The notes: generated from the sequence alone by a model not told the origin. DNA of 64,000 bases from Anolis sagrei (GCF_037176765.1 NC_090023.1:145334866-145398865), one strand, 5' to 3'. Shown: positions 1 through 12,466, counted from the stretch's first letter. Numbers and translations: made by a program.

Positions 1-158
1 CGGTACCTATTCATCTATTCACATTTGCATGTCTTCGAACTGCTAGGTTGACAAAAACTGGGGCTAACAGTGGGAGCTCACCCCGCTCCCCGGATTCAAA
101 TCGCCGAACTTTCGGTCAGCAAGTTCAGCAAATAAGCTGCTTAATCCACTGTGTCACT
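1..158 (-). repeat. tRNA-derived squamate SINE, 5' part, antisense
   Basis: Reverse-oriented copy of the SINE also present at 3716, 10709, 13288 and 50793. It shows the tRNA-like B box region (GGATTCAAATC) and the segment CACATTTGCATGT. It is cut by the window edge and followed by a G-rich run. Confidence 0.7.
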
Positions 159-308
159 TGGGGGTGGGGGTGGGGTGGGCTTTCAATACTATATAACTTT
201 GCACAATGCAACAACTGTCATTTCTATGAGTGTAAGCGATTTTCGAGATACACAACAACAGTAATGTGAAATGAAATGAATATCACTACAATGTATTGCC
301 TAAAAAAA

Positions 309-364
309 CTTTATTATCTTTATTTTCTAGATTTCAGAGGTCAGAGAAAATAAAGATAATAAAG
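309..364. repeat. Perfect 20-bp inverted repeat (hairpin)
   Basis: CTTTATTATCTTTATTTTCT at 309-328 is matched exactly by its reverse complement at 345-364, with a 16-nt loop. It is AT-rich; it could be a MITE remnant. No coding or known regulatory role is visible. Confidence 0.75.
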
Positions 365-726
365 ATTTGTTTTCAACTCAAGCTTATAGACCCCCTGGAA
401 AACCTTTCCATTGTCACCCATAGTTAATAATCTCTGTTCTTCCTTTTAATGTTCAATCCAAATCTACTCTTCTGTAATTACAAATCATTAAACCTGGTTT
501 TACCTTCTTGGGCAGCAGAGAACAGCTCTCTTTTAGACACTTTTTGGGGGTGTTTAAAGAGTGCGATCATGTCATCCCTCAATCTTCTCTTCTCCAAGGT
601 GAACAAGCCCTGTTCCTTCAGGTTTTCCTGATGTGTTTTGGTCTTCCTATAACTTATCCTTGTTGCCCTTCCCTGAACTTGCTCCAACTGTCTATACCCT
701 TGTTACATCGCAGCATAGAGAACAGG

Positions 727-870
727 GGCCCTTTCCACACAGCTGAATAAAATCCCACAATTTCTATTTTGAACTGAAATATGTGGCAGTGTGGACTCAG
801 ATAACCCAGTTCAAAGCAGATATTGTGGGAATTTCTGCCTTGATATTCTGGCTGTGTGGAAGGGTCCTAA
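727..870. mobile_element. Palindromic MITE (GGCCCTTCCACACAG family)
   Basis: Inverted arms begin GGGCCCTTTCCACACAGC and end GCTGTGTGGAAGGGTCC, with the shared internal motifs CCCAGTTCAAAGCAGATA and GTGGACTCAGATAA. It sits inside the CR1 copy and is the first of about twenty related copies in the window. Confidence 0.8.
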
Positions 871-1885
871 GACAGTATTTAAGATAGGGCTTGGCCATTG
901 CAGAATTTAGTGGGGCTATTGCTTCACTCAACTTGGAAACTATACTTTTATTGATGCAGTTTCTATTAATACTTTTAATATCCATCTTCTTTCCACAGCT
1001 TCACACTGCTGGGTGATGTTTAGTGTATGGTCAACAATAATTTGAAGGTACTTTTTGCGTGCAGTACTGCTGAGTCATATATCCCCCATCCTATACCTGT
1101 ACATTTGGTTTTTGTGGTCTGAATTGAGAGCATTTGTCTATATTGAATTTCATTTTATTAATTTCTGCTTAGTTTATCTAGGTACTTTTGAATTCTGTTC
1201 CTATCTTCTAGGGTGTTAACTATCCCAGTTTTATGTTATGCCATCTTCAAGTTCATTCAATAGTCAGCGGTGCAGATCATCTGGCCCTGCAGATTTGAAC
1301 TCATTTAGGTTAACTAGGAGAGTCGTGGCTTTCTCAATCTTGATTTGCAACCTGAGCTCTGAATTCTCCGCTGCTGCACAGAAGCACACCATTCTCTTTC
1401 TGGGAGAAAATTGAAGAAAAATAGAAAGTAGTTCAACCTTTTTACTGCAATCTGTTGGCATTTTACCATTCTTACTGAACAGCAGCTTCACTGTCTCCTT
1501 CTCTTGCCTCAAATGTATCTTAAAACCTCTTTTCATTCCTAGCCTGCCAAGCCAGTTTCAGCTCATTTGGAGCTTTAGCTTTTCTTACGTTATTCCTGCA
1601 AAGCTCGACTGTTCTCTTCCTTGGTAATTTGTCCTTCCTTCCATTCTGGATACATACTCCTTTTTTCTTTTCACTCCCTCCTTGAGTTTGATGCCACATT
1701 GTTTTTTTCAGATTTTCCCAATTTTTCTTCTTTCATGGAATGGCTCGTTATTTTACTTTTTGCAACTCTTTTTTCAAGAACTCCCATCTTCTTAGCATGT
1801 CCAGCCATGGGGTCCCACCAAGTATTTCTTTGAACTTGTTAAAATCAGTTTTTCTGAAACCTAGGATACATCTTTCACTTTCTTT

Positions 1886-2690
1886 CTTTCTTTCTTTCCT
1901 GTATTTGTATACCACTCTTCTCAGCCAGAGGCGACTCAGGGCAATTTACAGTGGCAACAATTTGATGCCCCAAAACAGCATAAACATTTTAAAACATAAC
2001 ACATAATATAAAACCATAACAAGAATATTAAAAACATAGATCATTTGTGTCTTTTACTAAAAAATATTGTCCCAATTCTTCGTCCAGTCGTTCCAATTCC
2101 AGTGTCTTTACTTTGCATTTTCAAATGTTTGCTCAAACAACCACACCTTGACTCTTTTCCGAAATGTTAAGAGGGAGGGGGCTGATCTAATGCCCCCAGG
2201 AAGGGCATTCCATAGCTGAGGGGCCGCCACTAAGAAGGCCCTATCTCTCGTCCCCCACCAAACGTGATGCAGGCGAGATCAAGAGCAGGGCCTCCCGGAC
2301 AATCTTAGAGTCCTAGCAGGTTCATAAGGGAAGATGCATTCAGACAGGTAAGTTGGGCCAGAACCATTTAGGTCTTTATAGGTTAAAGCCAGAACTTTGA
2401 ATTGTGCCAGGTAGCAGACTGGCAGCCATTGGAGCTGGTGCAACAGAGGAGTTGTATGCTCCCTGAGCGCCGCCCCTGCTAGTAATCTGGCTGCCATCTG
2501 TTGGACCATTTGAAGCTTCTGGACAATCTTCAAAGATAACCCCACATAGAGCACGTTGCAGTAGTCTATATGGGATGCAACCAGAATGTGGACTACTATG
2601 GCAAAGTCAGACTTCCCAAGGTATAGGTGCAGCTGGCGCGCAAATATACTCTTCTTTGTCCTGGTCCACAACAGCGAATTCTAGCATTAT
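1886..2690 (-). mobile_element. L2-clade LINE 3' end, antisense
   Basis: The minus strand encodes the end of the reverse-transcriptase protein at 2279-2671: SHIDYCNVLYVGL, KLQMVQQMAARLL, LHQLQWLPV, FKVLALTYKDLNGSGPTYLS. The 3' tail with CTCAGCC...GCGACTCAGGGC lies at the left. It is 5' truncated and interrupts the CR1 copy. Confidence 0.8.
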
Positions 2691-3715
2691 ATGGTCACTT
2701 TGCCCTAAATTATGAATCCTTTTAATTCCAGTGACTTTCTGCTTCCTATTGGTTAGGATCAAGTCCTAGATTGTTGATCCCATGTTCTTTCCTTTACCAT
2801 CTGTGAGGCAGTATAACAATGTGTTGAAGAGCCTATGTATAGCAGAGCAACAGCAAGTCTAAACTGGCAGCAGCGGTGATGATGGCCAGATATATTGTGC
2901 TGGATTCACTGTGGTGCTGCATTGGCATCCAGACAATCCAGCTGGTCAGTGACTGCCACACTGCACTATCACCTCACCCTTCATGTCACTGTGACTGCTT
3001 CTTGCCAACCACAGGGCTCTGTGCAATGCCCTGGCTGTTATTAGAAGTCAGCATATGTCATTGGGGCAGCCATCAGTAGTTTTGAGTAAACTTGTCATTC
3101 ATCTCACAGTAGATATCAGGGTAATTGAAGTCCCCCCCCCCTCCCCAATAACTGCATACTACTTTTTGTATAATCTAGCTACTATTTTTTGCATGCTGCA
3201 TGGAAGGCCCATGTATACACATCACCACCCTCAATCTCGACATACAGGGTTGGAGAGGTCTAATATCTGATATCTGCTATAAATGGCTTCAGGAGATGGG
3301 GAGCAGAGTTGGGGAGAGGTTAAAGACACACACGCGCGCACACAGGTGATTCTGATGAAGATTGCTACCACTTTCTTCCAGCAACAAGGAAACAGCAGGC
3401 TTGGAAGCAGTAGGATTGCTATTAATAGCACTGATCATCGCAGCACTAGAAGTCCCTGACAGCTGGTCAACAGGATGGCAAAGCAAAGTGGATATTTTTC
3501 CCTGAGGCATTGCTGCCTTCATCTGTGCTGATATAAGCCCTTGTGTGTGAAATATTTAATGTTGGCATAAGCTCAATACTATTAACCCACACTGTAAATT
3601 GAAACTTGAAGGTTAAGGCAGACAGCACAGAAGCAAGTATGCTTGTCTGCATGGTCATTCATGGCTAAAAGGATGGTGAGATGGGACATATGTTTTAGGA
3701 GACATATAGGTTGGC

Positions 3716-3976
3716 AGTCTGAATCCAGGGAGCGAGGTGAGCTCCCACTGTTAGGCCCACCTTCTCCAACCTAGCAGTTCAAATACATGCAAATGTGAGT
3801 AGATCAATAGGTACCACTTCTGTGGGAAGGTAACAGTGCTCCGTGCAGCCATGCTGGTAAAATGACCTTGGAGATGTCTATGGACAAAGCCTGTTCTTAG
3901 GTCTAGAAATGGAGTTTAGCACCACCCTCCAGAGTCAGACACAACTAGACTTAATATCAAGGGAAACCTTTACCTA
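3716..3976 (+). repeat. tRNA-derived squamate SINE, sense
   Basis: Contains AACCTAGCAGTTC, ATGCAAATGTGAGTAGATCA, CATGCTGG and CCAGAGTCAGACACAACT, and ends in the ACCTTTACCT tail. The tRNA head is partly lost. Confidence 0.75.
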
Positions 3977-5450
3977 TAGGCAAGCCCTTCCATTTCTCAT
4001 TTCTGACCTGCATTCCCCAACAAAGTTAGGTTTGCTGTGACAGACGTAAAGCGTCAGAACCAAGTTGATCAGAGGGCAAGGTATCCTTTGCTGGGCATTG
4101 GGCCCCAGGCACTTGCTCTTCCCAGATGAGAAAAAAAGATGAAATTCTATGAATCCAAATGTTTGTTATCCAATGGGAAATGAAGATGGATGCAAAAAGA
4201 AAACATTTGTCCTCTGGAGTAAACATGTTTACTTTCGTTCTCTTTCTACCAAGACAAGGAAATCTGAAATGCTCTATTTTGTTTATGGTGATAGTCAATT
4301 ATAGTTTGAGACAACCACCTTTTACAGTCACTGCAGTCAATTTCTCGACTGTCTAATAAAGGAACCAAAATAGCTTCATGTTATGTTTTAATATCGACTG
4401 TTTTTGCTAGTAATTGCTTTCTTTGTATACACTGACAACATTTTTCTTTTTCCTTGAATTTTATTCCTACATGTGTGATGGGAAAAGCTGTGTGTGCCCT
4501 TGCTGAAATAATTGCTCCATAAACTGTTTGCCCCGTTTACATTATAGCTGAAAGCAGTAAAAAATACATAGGAGGAAACAGCAGCTGCAGCCCTGTCTGT
4601 GAGCAGTAATATCACAAGGTGTGCATGTGTGTTTAATATATAAATGTTTGTTCTCCACACATACATTTCTCATTCAAACATTGGTGTGTCCTCAGAGGTT
4701 CCTGAAACTAACCTAAAACGTATATATTGTTACAGAAGAGTTTGACAGTGATAGCCTGCATCCTTTATGCTTATTAGCAACCTCAGTCCCTCCTGTCCAG
4801 ATAATGTTTTCCATTCCTGAAAAACTAGCAAAGTCTGAGTCTTCAAGCCTGACAGGAATGAGGCAAGAGCTCCAGATGGCTGCAGATTTTAACAGTATAC
4901 ATATTTATACTGAATAAATTGTTGCCTTTAGGCAGATATGTACCAATATGTGGATTTATGTGGCTACCTGCCAGCTCACCACAATGTCAACTAGCACACA
5001 AGTAGCGAAATACATCACTGGACCACCAAGTAACTGGGAGCCTACAGCCGGCAAAAGAGGTAGAGAAGGATAGATAAGATTTCCTACTGAGCTCCCCTGA
5101 TTGTCTGCATTCTCCCCTGTAGATGGAGAATCTCAAGCAGTGACTTCCGTGTGAGTTGGATAGGGAAACCTCGCCTGGGGTTACTTGGAGAAACTTGGTC
5201 GGCTCCATTAAAGTTCACACCAGAGTAGATTTATTACCCCATGAAATTGAATTTACCAGCTCCTAACGCTCTTCACTTCTTTTCATATGCATTTCCTTTA
5301 GTCCTATTTGTAGCCAAAGGCAGAAGATTTTATCTTTCTCTCTCTCTTAAATACAGTTTGTAACAAAATTTTCTCAGAAAGTTCAGATCTCAATTAAATC
5401 AGTGTTAAACTACAGTAGGTTGATCTCGTTTTTCAGTTCTAGTGCTCATG
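3977..5450. other. Unassigned, mostly unique sequence
   Basis: No exon with supporting splice sites or family match, and no repeat that I can name, was found. Short open frames here have no recognisable protein features. Confidence 0.4.
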
Positions 5451-5458
5451 TTCCATTG

Positions 5459-5553
5459 TCCCCCCCCCCTCCTGCTGTGCCTCTTTTCTCTTCTATGCTC
5501 CCTCTGTCCACACTATGACAGATATATACACACATACACACACACACACACAA
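5459..5553. repeat. Poly-C run and (CA)n microsatellite
   Basis: A run of ten or more C begins near 5460 and an imperfect CA repeat lies at about 5526-5553. Confidence 0.85.
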
Positions 5554-6051
5554 TCTCATCAGACTTGCCACAGGAATTGCCACACATTGTGATGAATCCG
5601 GCAGTGCCTGATGGGGGGGGGGAGAGGGACGAACCCATCACCCCATGCCTCATATTGCCCGGCATCCCCCCAACCTGATTCCACAGGGGGAATGTCCACT
5701 GTCTGGCTTCTCCTGGTTGATTTATATAGTAACATGGGAAGCGTCCTGTGTTGACACCATGGTGGCATATGACGATTGACCTTCCCTTTCTCAATAGAGT
5801 CCCACTGGAAATGGTTCTATGTTGTGGGATGGGAGCTGGTGTGCTGCGTTTCAAAAAAGAAGGTCAACTGGCAAAAAGCACCCCATTGGATGAGATCATT
5901 AGATTCTAGATTTGTCTAAGGCAGAAAAATTTCTTAGATCAGCTTTCTTTCCAATTTTCTAATTTAAAATTATCTCATTGTTTGAAAAGTGGAGTGTTAT
6001 GGACATTGGCTCTCATAATCCCCACAGCAGAGTGCCTATCTATGGCCCCAT

Positions 6052-6198
6052 CTACACTGCCATATAATCCAGTTTCTGAATCCAGATTACCTGCTTTGAA
6101 CTGGATGATATGGCAGTGTAGACTCATATAGTTCCGTTCAAAGTAGATAATCTGAGTTCAGAAACTCAGATTATTATGGCAATGTAGATCCAGCCAGT
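6052..6198. mobile_element. Palindromic MITE (ATATAATCCAG family)
   Basis: CTACACTGCCATATAATCCAG at the left is mirrored at the right by TGGCAATGTAGATCCAGCC, with the central CAAAGTAGATAATCTGAG motif. Same family as the 12467, 49526, 49820 and 59850 copies. Confidence 0.8.
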
Positions 6199-6837
6199 AA
6201 CTTTCCCAAGATCTAGTTTTATCTTGACTGTATTCTAGTGCTTCAAACTAGCAGAGGGAATTTGAGTTTCTCTCTCTCTCTCTTCCATGCAAGACTATGA
6301 TATGGATAGAAACTTTTAATAACATAAAGGAGCGAAGATCCTGACCCCTGGCATGATCAGGAATGGCATTATCCAACCACAGACTGTTTTGGTTTTCCTT
6401 AAATTGAAACCTTGACATGATGGCAGGTAGGTGTGGTTACACATAGAATCCAATACATTTTGAGGATACCAAGTGGGATAAGGTTGGTCTATTTTAAGCA
6501 CCAGAGCCCTTTTATAGTTATTACTTTAATGGAAATACTAAGACTCCAGGTTTAGTAGTGTCTGAGAAAGTAATCCTCAGGCGAATCTATAATGCATTTG
6601 TGGAATCAATGCATTCCTAATTCCTTTTGCTACTGTTTTCTGGAGGATAAATCTTTTAAGTTGCATCTTATATTCTGAAACATCTTATATCATCTGTGAT
6701 TTCTCTAACATGTTCTTATTTACTTTTTACTTTAATATCTCTGTTTATAAAAGCATATACAAATATTATGTTAGTCCAGAAGAGATGTGTGGCAGGTCCC
6801 ATCACTGTAGCCTTTGAGTATAGTGAAGCTATGGTAC

Positions 6838-6942
6838 AATACAGACAATCCCCAAGTTACAAACAAGATAGGTTGCATAAGTTTGTTCTTAAGTTGAATC
6901 TGTATGAAAGCCAGAAAAGGTACATTTTTCAAATATAACTCC

Positions 6943-6978
<36 letters not shown>

Positions 6979-6979
6979 G
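6838..6979. repeat. DNA-transposon fragment followed by (GATA)n
   Basis: ACAGACAATCCCCAAGTTACAAACA with GTTCTTAAGTTGAATCTGTATG resembles a common short amniote DNA repeat. An uninterrupted GATA tetranucleotide run lies at about 6944-6979. Confidence 0.55.
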
Positions 6980-7189
6980 GGGATAGCAATAGGGAAGGCT
7001 TAAATCCCCTGTGATGTTTATCTTGCTGTCTATGCCCCTGTACCTCACTTGGATTTAAAAAAAATGGCTTGTTCTGGAAACAAGAACTGGTGATAAAGTC
7101 TCAATTGAGACACCTTTTCCCCATGAGAGAATGTTCTTTCTTGGAATAGATTTCTCTCGCTTCCTGTTATCTCACTGTCGTTCTTACTT

Positions 7190-7690
7190 ATTTATATATT
7201 TACTGTATTTTTACCCCATTTTATCTAAACCCCGAAGGGGACTCAGAGCGGCTTCCAAGTTGACAATAATTCAATGCTGCATTAACATAAAACAAAGTAA
7301 TAGACATTATGCATTAAAATCATGAAATATATAAATACATTAAATAAGCTGTTAAAAGCATTGCACATAGACCCAAAGTCATAATCCAGAAGCCATTCCA
7401 ATCACGTTGCATTCACTTCATAGCTGCATATAGCCATGTACTACTCCAAATGCTTGGTTCTATAGCCAGATTTTAGCTTTCTTTCTAAAGGTCAGAAGGG
7501 TGGGAGCTGATCTAATTTCACTGGGAAGGGAGTTACACTGCCAAGGGGCCACCACTGAGAAGGTCCTGTCCCTCTTCCCCACCACCTGCACCTGCGAAGG
7601 GGGTGAGACCAAGAGCAGGACCTCCCCAGAAGATCTTAGCAACCCGGATGTTCATAGGGGGAGATGCATTCGGACAGGTAAGCTATGAGT
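7190..7690 (-). mobile_element. L2-clade LINE 3' end, antisense
   Basis: Left end has the tail ACCCCGAAGGGGACTCAGAGCGG. The minus strand at 7460-7642 encodes RTFSVVAPWQCNSLPSEIRSAP, the terminal part of the L2 protein. It is 5' truncated. Confidence 0.78.
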
Positions 7691-7880
7691 CATTTGTTCT
7701 TTGTTTTGTTCTTAACTATGAGTAAATCAGACTGACTGTACAAGCTGCCACTTTCCAATAGTCTCCATTGCATTGTGCTTATAGCTGTGTCCTAAAATTT
7801 ATGAAACAGGCAGATGTTTTGTTTGTTGCCGTTCCTCCTGTGCTATATTTGACTTTCCCACAGTGTGTGATCATCAATAT

Positions 7881-7962
7881 GTGAACGACAGGTACACATT
7901 CTGTCAGTGTGAATGACAGGTACACATTCTGTCAGTGTGAACGACAGGTATACATTCTTGTC
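7881..7962 (+). repeat. Minisatellite, three units of about 28 bp
   Basis: Units start at 7881, 7909 and 7937; each reads GTGAACGACAGGTACACATT followed by CTGTCAGT with one or two changes. Not a CRISPR: there are no spacers. Confidence 0.85.
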
Positions 7963-8239
7963 AAGCATTCAAGAAAGGGAGCTAAGGAGCCCAAACTAAT
8001 GAAAGAGGTCTTGTTTCATCATGGTTATTGTGGAGACATTTGCTTGGAAGAAGAGCCAGTGGTTAACTTCTGACAAAGCTTGCTGGCACTGAAGCTTGCC
8101 AGGAAACTATGCCAACCCTCAGGGAAATCCCTCTCAGTGAAGTAAGCCACTGATGTGTCATAGGGCAAGAAAAAACCTGGGCAACATGGACCCCTGAAAA
8201 ATCAAGATAAGGTAGTCTGGGTAAAGGTTTGTTGTAGGC

Positions 8240-9160
8240 CAGTGGTTCTCAACCTTCCTAATTCTGTGACCCCATAATACAGTTCCTCATGTTGTGGTGA
8301 CCCCCAAACCATAAAGTTATTTTCGCTGCTACTTCATAACTGTAATTTTGCTACTGTTATGAATCATAATGTAAACATCTGATATTCAGGATGTATTTTC
8401 ATTCACTGGACAAAATATGGCACAAATTTGGTACTGAGACACACAAATTTGAATACTTGTGGGGTTGCGGGGGGGGGGGGGACGACTGATTTTGTCATTC
8501 GGGAATTATAGTTGCTGGGATTTATAGTTAACCTACAATCAAAGAGCATTCTGAACTCCACCAATGATGGAATTGAACCAAACTTGGCACACAGAACTCC
8601 CATGAATCGTAACAGCAAATCCTGAAAGGATTTGGTGGGCATTGACCTTGAGTTCTGGAGTTGTAGTTAACTTACATCCAAACAGCACTGTGGACTCAAA
8701 CAATGATTAATCTGGACCAAACTTGGCATCAATACTCAATATGCCCAAATGTGAACAATGGTGGAGTTTGTGGAAAACAGACCTTGACATTTGGGAGTTG
8801 TAGTTGCTGGGATTTATAGTTCACCTACAATCAAAGAGAATTCTGAACCCCATCAATGATGGAATTGAACCAATCTTGGTACACAGAGCTCCCATGACCA
8901 ACAGAAAATACTGGAAGGGTTTGTGGGCATTGACCTTGAGTTTTGGAGTGTTGGTTCACTAATATCCAAAGAGCAGGAGGGAGGGCAGTTTGGTGGGAGA
9001 GTTTGCTGTCTGTTTCCAAAATGGAATTGAAGGACAGGTGGAGAAATTTTTTTTCTGCCAAAGGGGTTCCTAAAACCATCAGAATTATGTGCTTTCTGAT
9101 AGTCTTTGGTGACACCCCCCCCCCCAGCAGGGGTCCCGACCCCCAGGTTGAGAAACGCTG
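8240..9160 (+). mobile_element. Non-autonomous hAT element, 921 bp
   Basis: Starts CAGTGGTTCTCAACC and ends GGTTGAGAAACGCTG. Both sides carry the exact 8-bp duplication TTGTAGGC (8232-8239 and 9161-9168), as expected of hAT. Inside are several repeated modules such as GGGAGTTGTAGTTGCTGGGATT. No transposase frame; overlapping open frames are shadows. Confidence 0.93.
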
Positions 9161-9499
9161 TTGTAGGCACGCAAGAGGTTGTGACATTTCACAGCAACAT
9201 TTTGGATCACAGGACAGTTATTTTATATGCTTATCAACCTTTTCAGTCCATTTCCTGATTTGATGATGCTTGAACCAACACGAAGCAGCCTTGACTCCGA
9301 ACCCAAATACTCCTAGCTTGCACTTTGGTCCTAACTGAGTACCTTTTTGATTACAGAATCCTTCTGGCATTTGAAAAAGAAAAATGATACTTACAGTGGT
9401 TGCATAATCTGATTTCTTCCTTGTTAATCTGTATGATACATGGGATTAAATAATAACAATAATTATTTCATTTTAAGGTACACACGTCACTTGGGTGTT

Positions 9500-10240
9500 T
9501 TTTTTAAGTGAAGATCTTGCACAATTAACAAATGTAACATATTTGATGAGGAAACTGATGAGGAAACACAACATACAAACCACTTACAGACTCACCAAGA
9601 AAATCCAACAAATGCTACGTTCAGCAAAGGACAAGAGGGATCCTCTCACCTCTGCAGGAATCTACCGTATACCATGCAGCTGTGGACAAGTCTACATAGG
9701 GACCACCAAACGCAGCGCCCAGACACGCATCAAGGAACATGAAAGGCACTGCAAACTACTCCAACCAGAGAAATCAGCCATAGCAGAGCACCTGATGAAC
9801 CAACCTGGACACAGCATATTATTTGAGAACACAGAAGTGCTGGACCACCATGAAGATGAACAAAATCTGGCTACCAGTATTAAAAAACTCAAAAATTACA
9901 ACAGCAAAACAACAGAGGGGAAACAAATAGGCACATAAAATCACTCTCAATAAGAGATTCCCCCCAGGCACTTCCAAGCCATTGAATGCTAATCAAGGTG
10001 ATCAGCTGAAACATTCACAGCTAGCCCCAGCAGAAAAAGTCCTTTGTCTCACCCTGGTCATTCCACAGATATATAAACCCATTTTTCCTACTTCCAACAG
10101 ACCTCACTACCTCTGAGGATGCTTGCCATAGATGCAGGCGAAACGTCAGGAGAAAAATTGCCTCCAGAACATGGCCATATAGCCCGGAAAAACCTACAAC
10201 AACCCAGTGATCCCGGCCATGAAAGCCTTCGACAATACAT
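9500..10240 (+). mobile_element. Penelope-like element 3' end with GIY-YIG domain
   Basis: The plus frame at 9541-9938 encodes GIYRIPCSCGQVYIGTTKRS, then TRIKEHERHCKL, SAIAEH and the E-N-T-E-VLDHH segment: a GIY-YIG endonuclease as found at the C terminus of Penelope elements. An open stretch of about 130 codons ends in a stop at 9936-9938, followed by the known Penelope 3' region (GAGGATGCTTGCCATAGATG, CATGGCCATATAGCCCGG). 5' truncated; the reverse transcriptase is absent. Confidence 0.88.
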
Positions 10241-10337
10241 TGTAACATATTTGCTACCCCATACAAAGCTGCAGTTCCACTCTTGCTTGTCTCTCCCCAA
10301 AAGACAGCATCTACTTTTCAGGCAGGTTTGTACTAAA

Positions 10338-10432
10338 CCTGAATCATAGTTGGAAGAGACCTCATGGGCCATCCCATCCAACCTCCTGCCAAGAAGCAGG
10401 AAAATAACATTCAAAGCACCCTCAACAGATGA
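10338..10432 (-). mobile_element. CR1 LINE 3' tip, antisense
   Basis: GAATCATAGTTGGAAGAGAC and AACCTCCTGCCAAGAAGCAGG match the 3' end seen at 30219 and 37423. Confidence 0.75.
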
Positions 10433-10560
10433 CTTTCCTCTTCCTTCTCTTCTCTCAGATGTTCCATCTATCATAGAAAAGGTTAAGATGTATCATTTAC
10501 TTCTCTCTCATCGCTACAGAATTTCCTATTATACTATATTTCCTATTATTTCCGATTATA

Positions 10561-10565
<5 letters not shown>

Positions 10566-10592
<27 letters not shown>
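10566..10592. repeat. (GA)n microsatellite
   Basis: An uninterrupted GA dinucleotide run. Confidence 0.9.
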
Positions 10593-10595
<3 letters not shown>

Positions 10596-10708
10596 AATAC
10601 ACATCTTGTAGCACAAAGAAGCAGAGCATGTAGCACAGAGTAACAAGAGATGGCAACATAAGCAGAATTCAAAACATCATTTTAAATGTGTCAGTAAGGA
10701 AAGTAGGT

Positions 10709-11036
10709 AAAGGTAAGGTTTTTCCCTGACATTAAGTCTAGTCATGTCAGACTCTGAGGGGTGGTGCTCATCTCCATTTCTAAGCTGAAAAGCTGACATT
10801 GTCCGTAGACGCCTCCAATGTCATGTGGCCAGCATGACTGTATGGAGCACCGTTACCTTCCCGCCAGATCAGTACCTATTTATCTACTCACATTTGCATG
10901 TTTTCAAACTGCTAGGTTGGCAGAAGCTGGAGCTAACAGTGGGAGTCACCCCACTCTCTAGATTCGAACCACGGACCTTTTGGTCAGCAAGTTCAGCAGC
11001 TCGGGGGTTTAACCCGCTGCACCACCAGGGGCTCCA
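10709..11036 (-). repeat. tRNA-derived squamate SINE, antisense, nearly full
   Basis: Runs from the GTAAAGGTAAGG tail to the head GCTGCACCACCAGGGGCTCC. The tRNA-like B box is at GATTCGAACC. It pairs with the sense copy at 13288 and has the same internal modules. Confidence 0.85.
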
Positions 11037-11039
11037 AGA

Positions 11040-12460
11040 AAAGTACAGGATCTAAATGATAACAAGCCAGACTTACATCGGACAATCAATTGACAACAAT
11101 TTGCCTGAATAAAGGCCTTATTTGCTAGCAGAAGGATGACAGGAATGAATCAGCATAGTTTCCTTTAGCAGGGAGCCTTGAAGCAATCACCGAAAAAGTC
11201 CTTAAAATCAAAATAATGGCTTTGTGCTATTTTTTTCAGTATTTTCCCAACTGGCATCCATGATCTTATATAGTAGTTTCATTGTGCTGATGGAAGAAAT
11301 TCACTTATCTAGCAGAAAGCATCAGACGGTCATTATATTAAATTCACAGCAACCCTTTATGAGGCATGTTTGCTTCTTTGATCTTTGGCTCGCAGTACAC
11401 CTAGATAGACAGAGAGCTAAGTATGTCAAGAGCAGGTTGAGGAAAGCATGGTTCTCCAAGTGTTCTTGAAGACTAATTTCCATCAGCTGTAGACAACCTG
11501 GCTGACAGTAAGGCATGGAAGGAGTATAGGTAAATCAATACTTGCAAGACAGGTCTCCAGTCTTGCTTTAGAAATTGTTGACATCAGTTATTTGTATGTA
11601 TTTGTTTAAATGCATTTTATTTCAAAAGGAAAACCTGAAAATGTATGCGTTTTTTGGGGAGGAGGTGTTTCTAAAATCAGGATTGGCAGTTTAAAAATAT
11701 TAGAGAACATAGCCTTTTCGACAAGAGCCAAAAATCCCTTAGAAAAGAATCTTCTCTTGTAGGATACAACCAAATGTAATTATACTAGGTAATTGTTTCA
11801 GTTGTTAGACTGAATAACCAGCAATCTCCGATCTGTCGGGAAAACGGAGATTTGCCAGTGCATGAAAACAGCAGAGCTTTTTAAAATCAGTGCCCCCAAA
11901 AAGGTACTCTCCCATAATAAAAAAAAAACTTGTTTTATATCATGCACTCAAGAAACAAAAATAAAGTTAACTTTGATGGAAATAGCTTTTTTTTTTAACT
12001 CACAACTTTCATGTATCCGGCATACACAGGTACAAAAACTTATTAGTTTACTTTCAAATATCTTTGAGATGGTTCCCTGTGTCAGCCAGGCAGGCACCTC
12101 TCTTGTAACAAAAAAGCTATCAACAGGTCACGTTGTCAAAAGGAGAGAGAGAGGATATGGTCTGCAGACCCTTTTATAATTTCTCAGAAACCATAAGGTA
12201 AAGGAAGCTGGACACCAGAACATACACACAGGAAACAGTAAGGAACAAGATCATAGACAAACAGTTTGCTAGAGAAGGCTTGAGGAAGGTTGTCATTTCC
12301 AAAAAAAGGTCCTGCCATTGTGCTCATTCCCAAACTATCACCAGAAGCTTGGCCAGGAAATACAAAAGGTTGTTTAACCAAGCCTTCCCCAACCTCAAGG
12401 ACCTCTCATATTTGAGTCCTAAATGACATAATTTCACTCTGGTTTTTCTGGCTGAAAATG
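11040..12460. other. Unassigned, mostly unique sequence
   Basis: An 81-codon plus frame near 11224-11469 has no splice or family support. I see no recognisable repeat. Confidence 0.4.
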
Positions 12461-12466
12461 AAGGTG

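Larger units (their letters stand above)
440..2870 (-). mobile_element. Old CR1 LINE, antisense, interrupted twice
   Basis: The minus strand keeps traces of the CR1 ORF2 end: KHPQKVSKRELFSAAQEGKTR and LEKRRLRDDMIALF. Segments at 440-726, 871-1885 and 2690-2870 appear to be one copy split by a palindromic MITE and an L2 fragment. It is clearly old: the frame is lost and similarity is patchy. Confidence 0.6.

Noticed and set aside
7881-7962. Possible CRISPR-like array
   Set aside because: Units are directly tandem with no spacers, and the genome is vertebrate.
10088-10474. 128-codon minus frame
   Set aside because: Antisense shadow of the Penelope 3' region and a CR1 tip.
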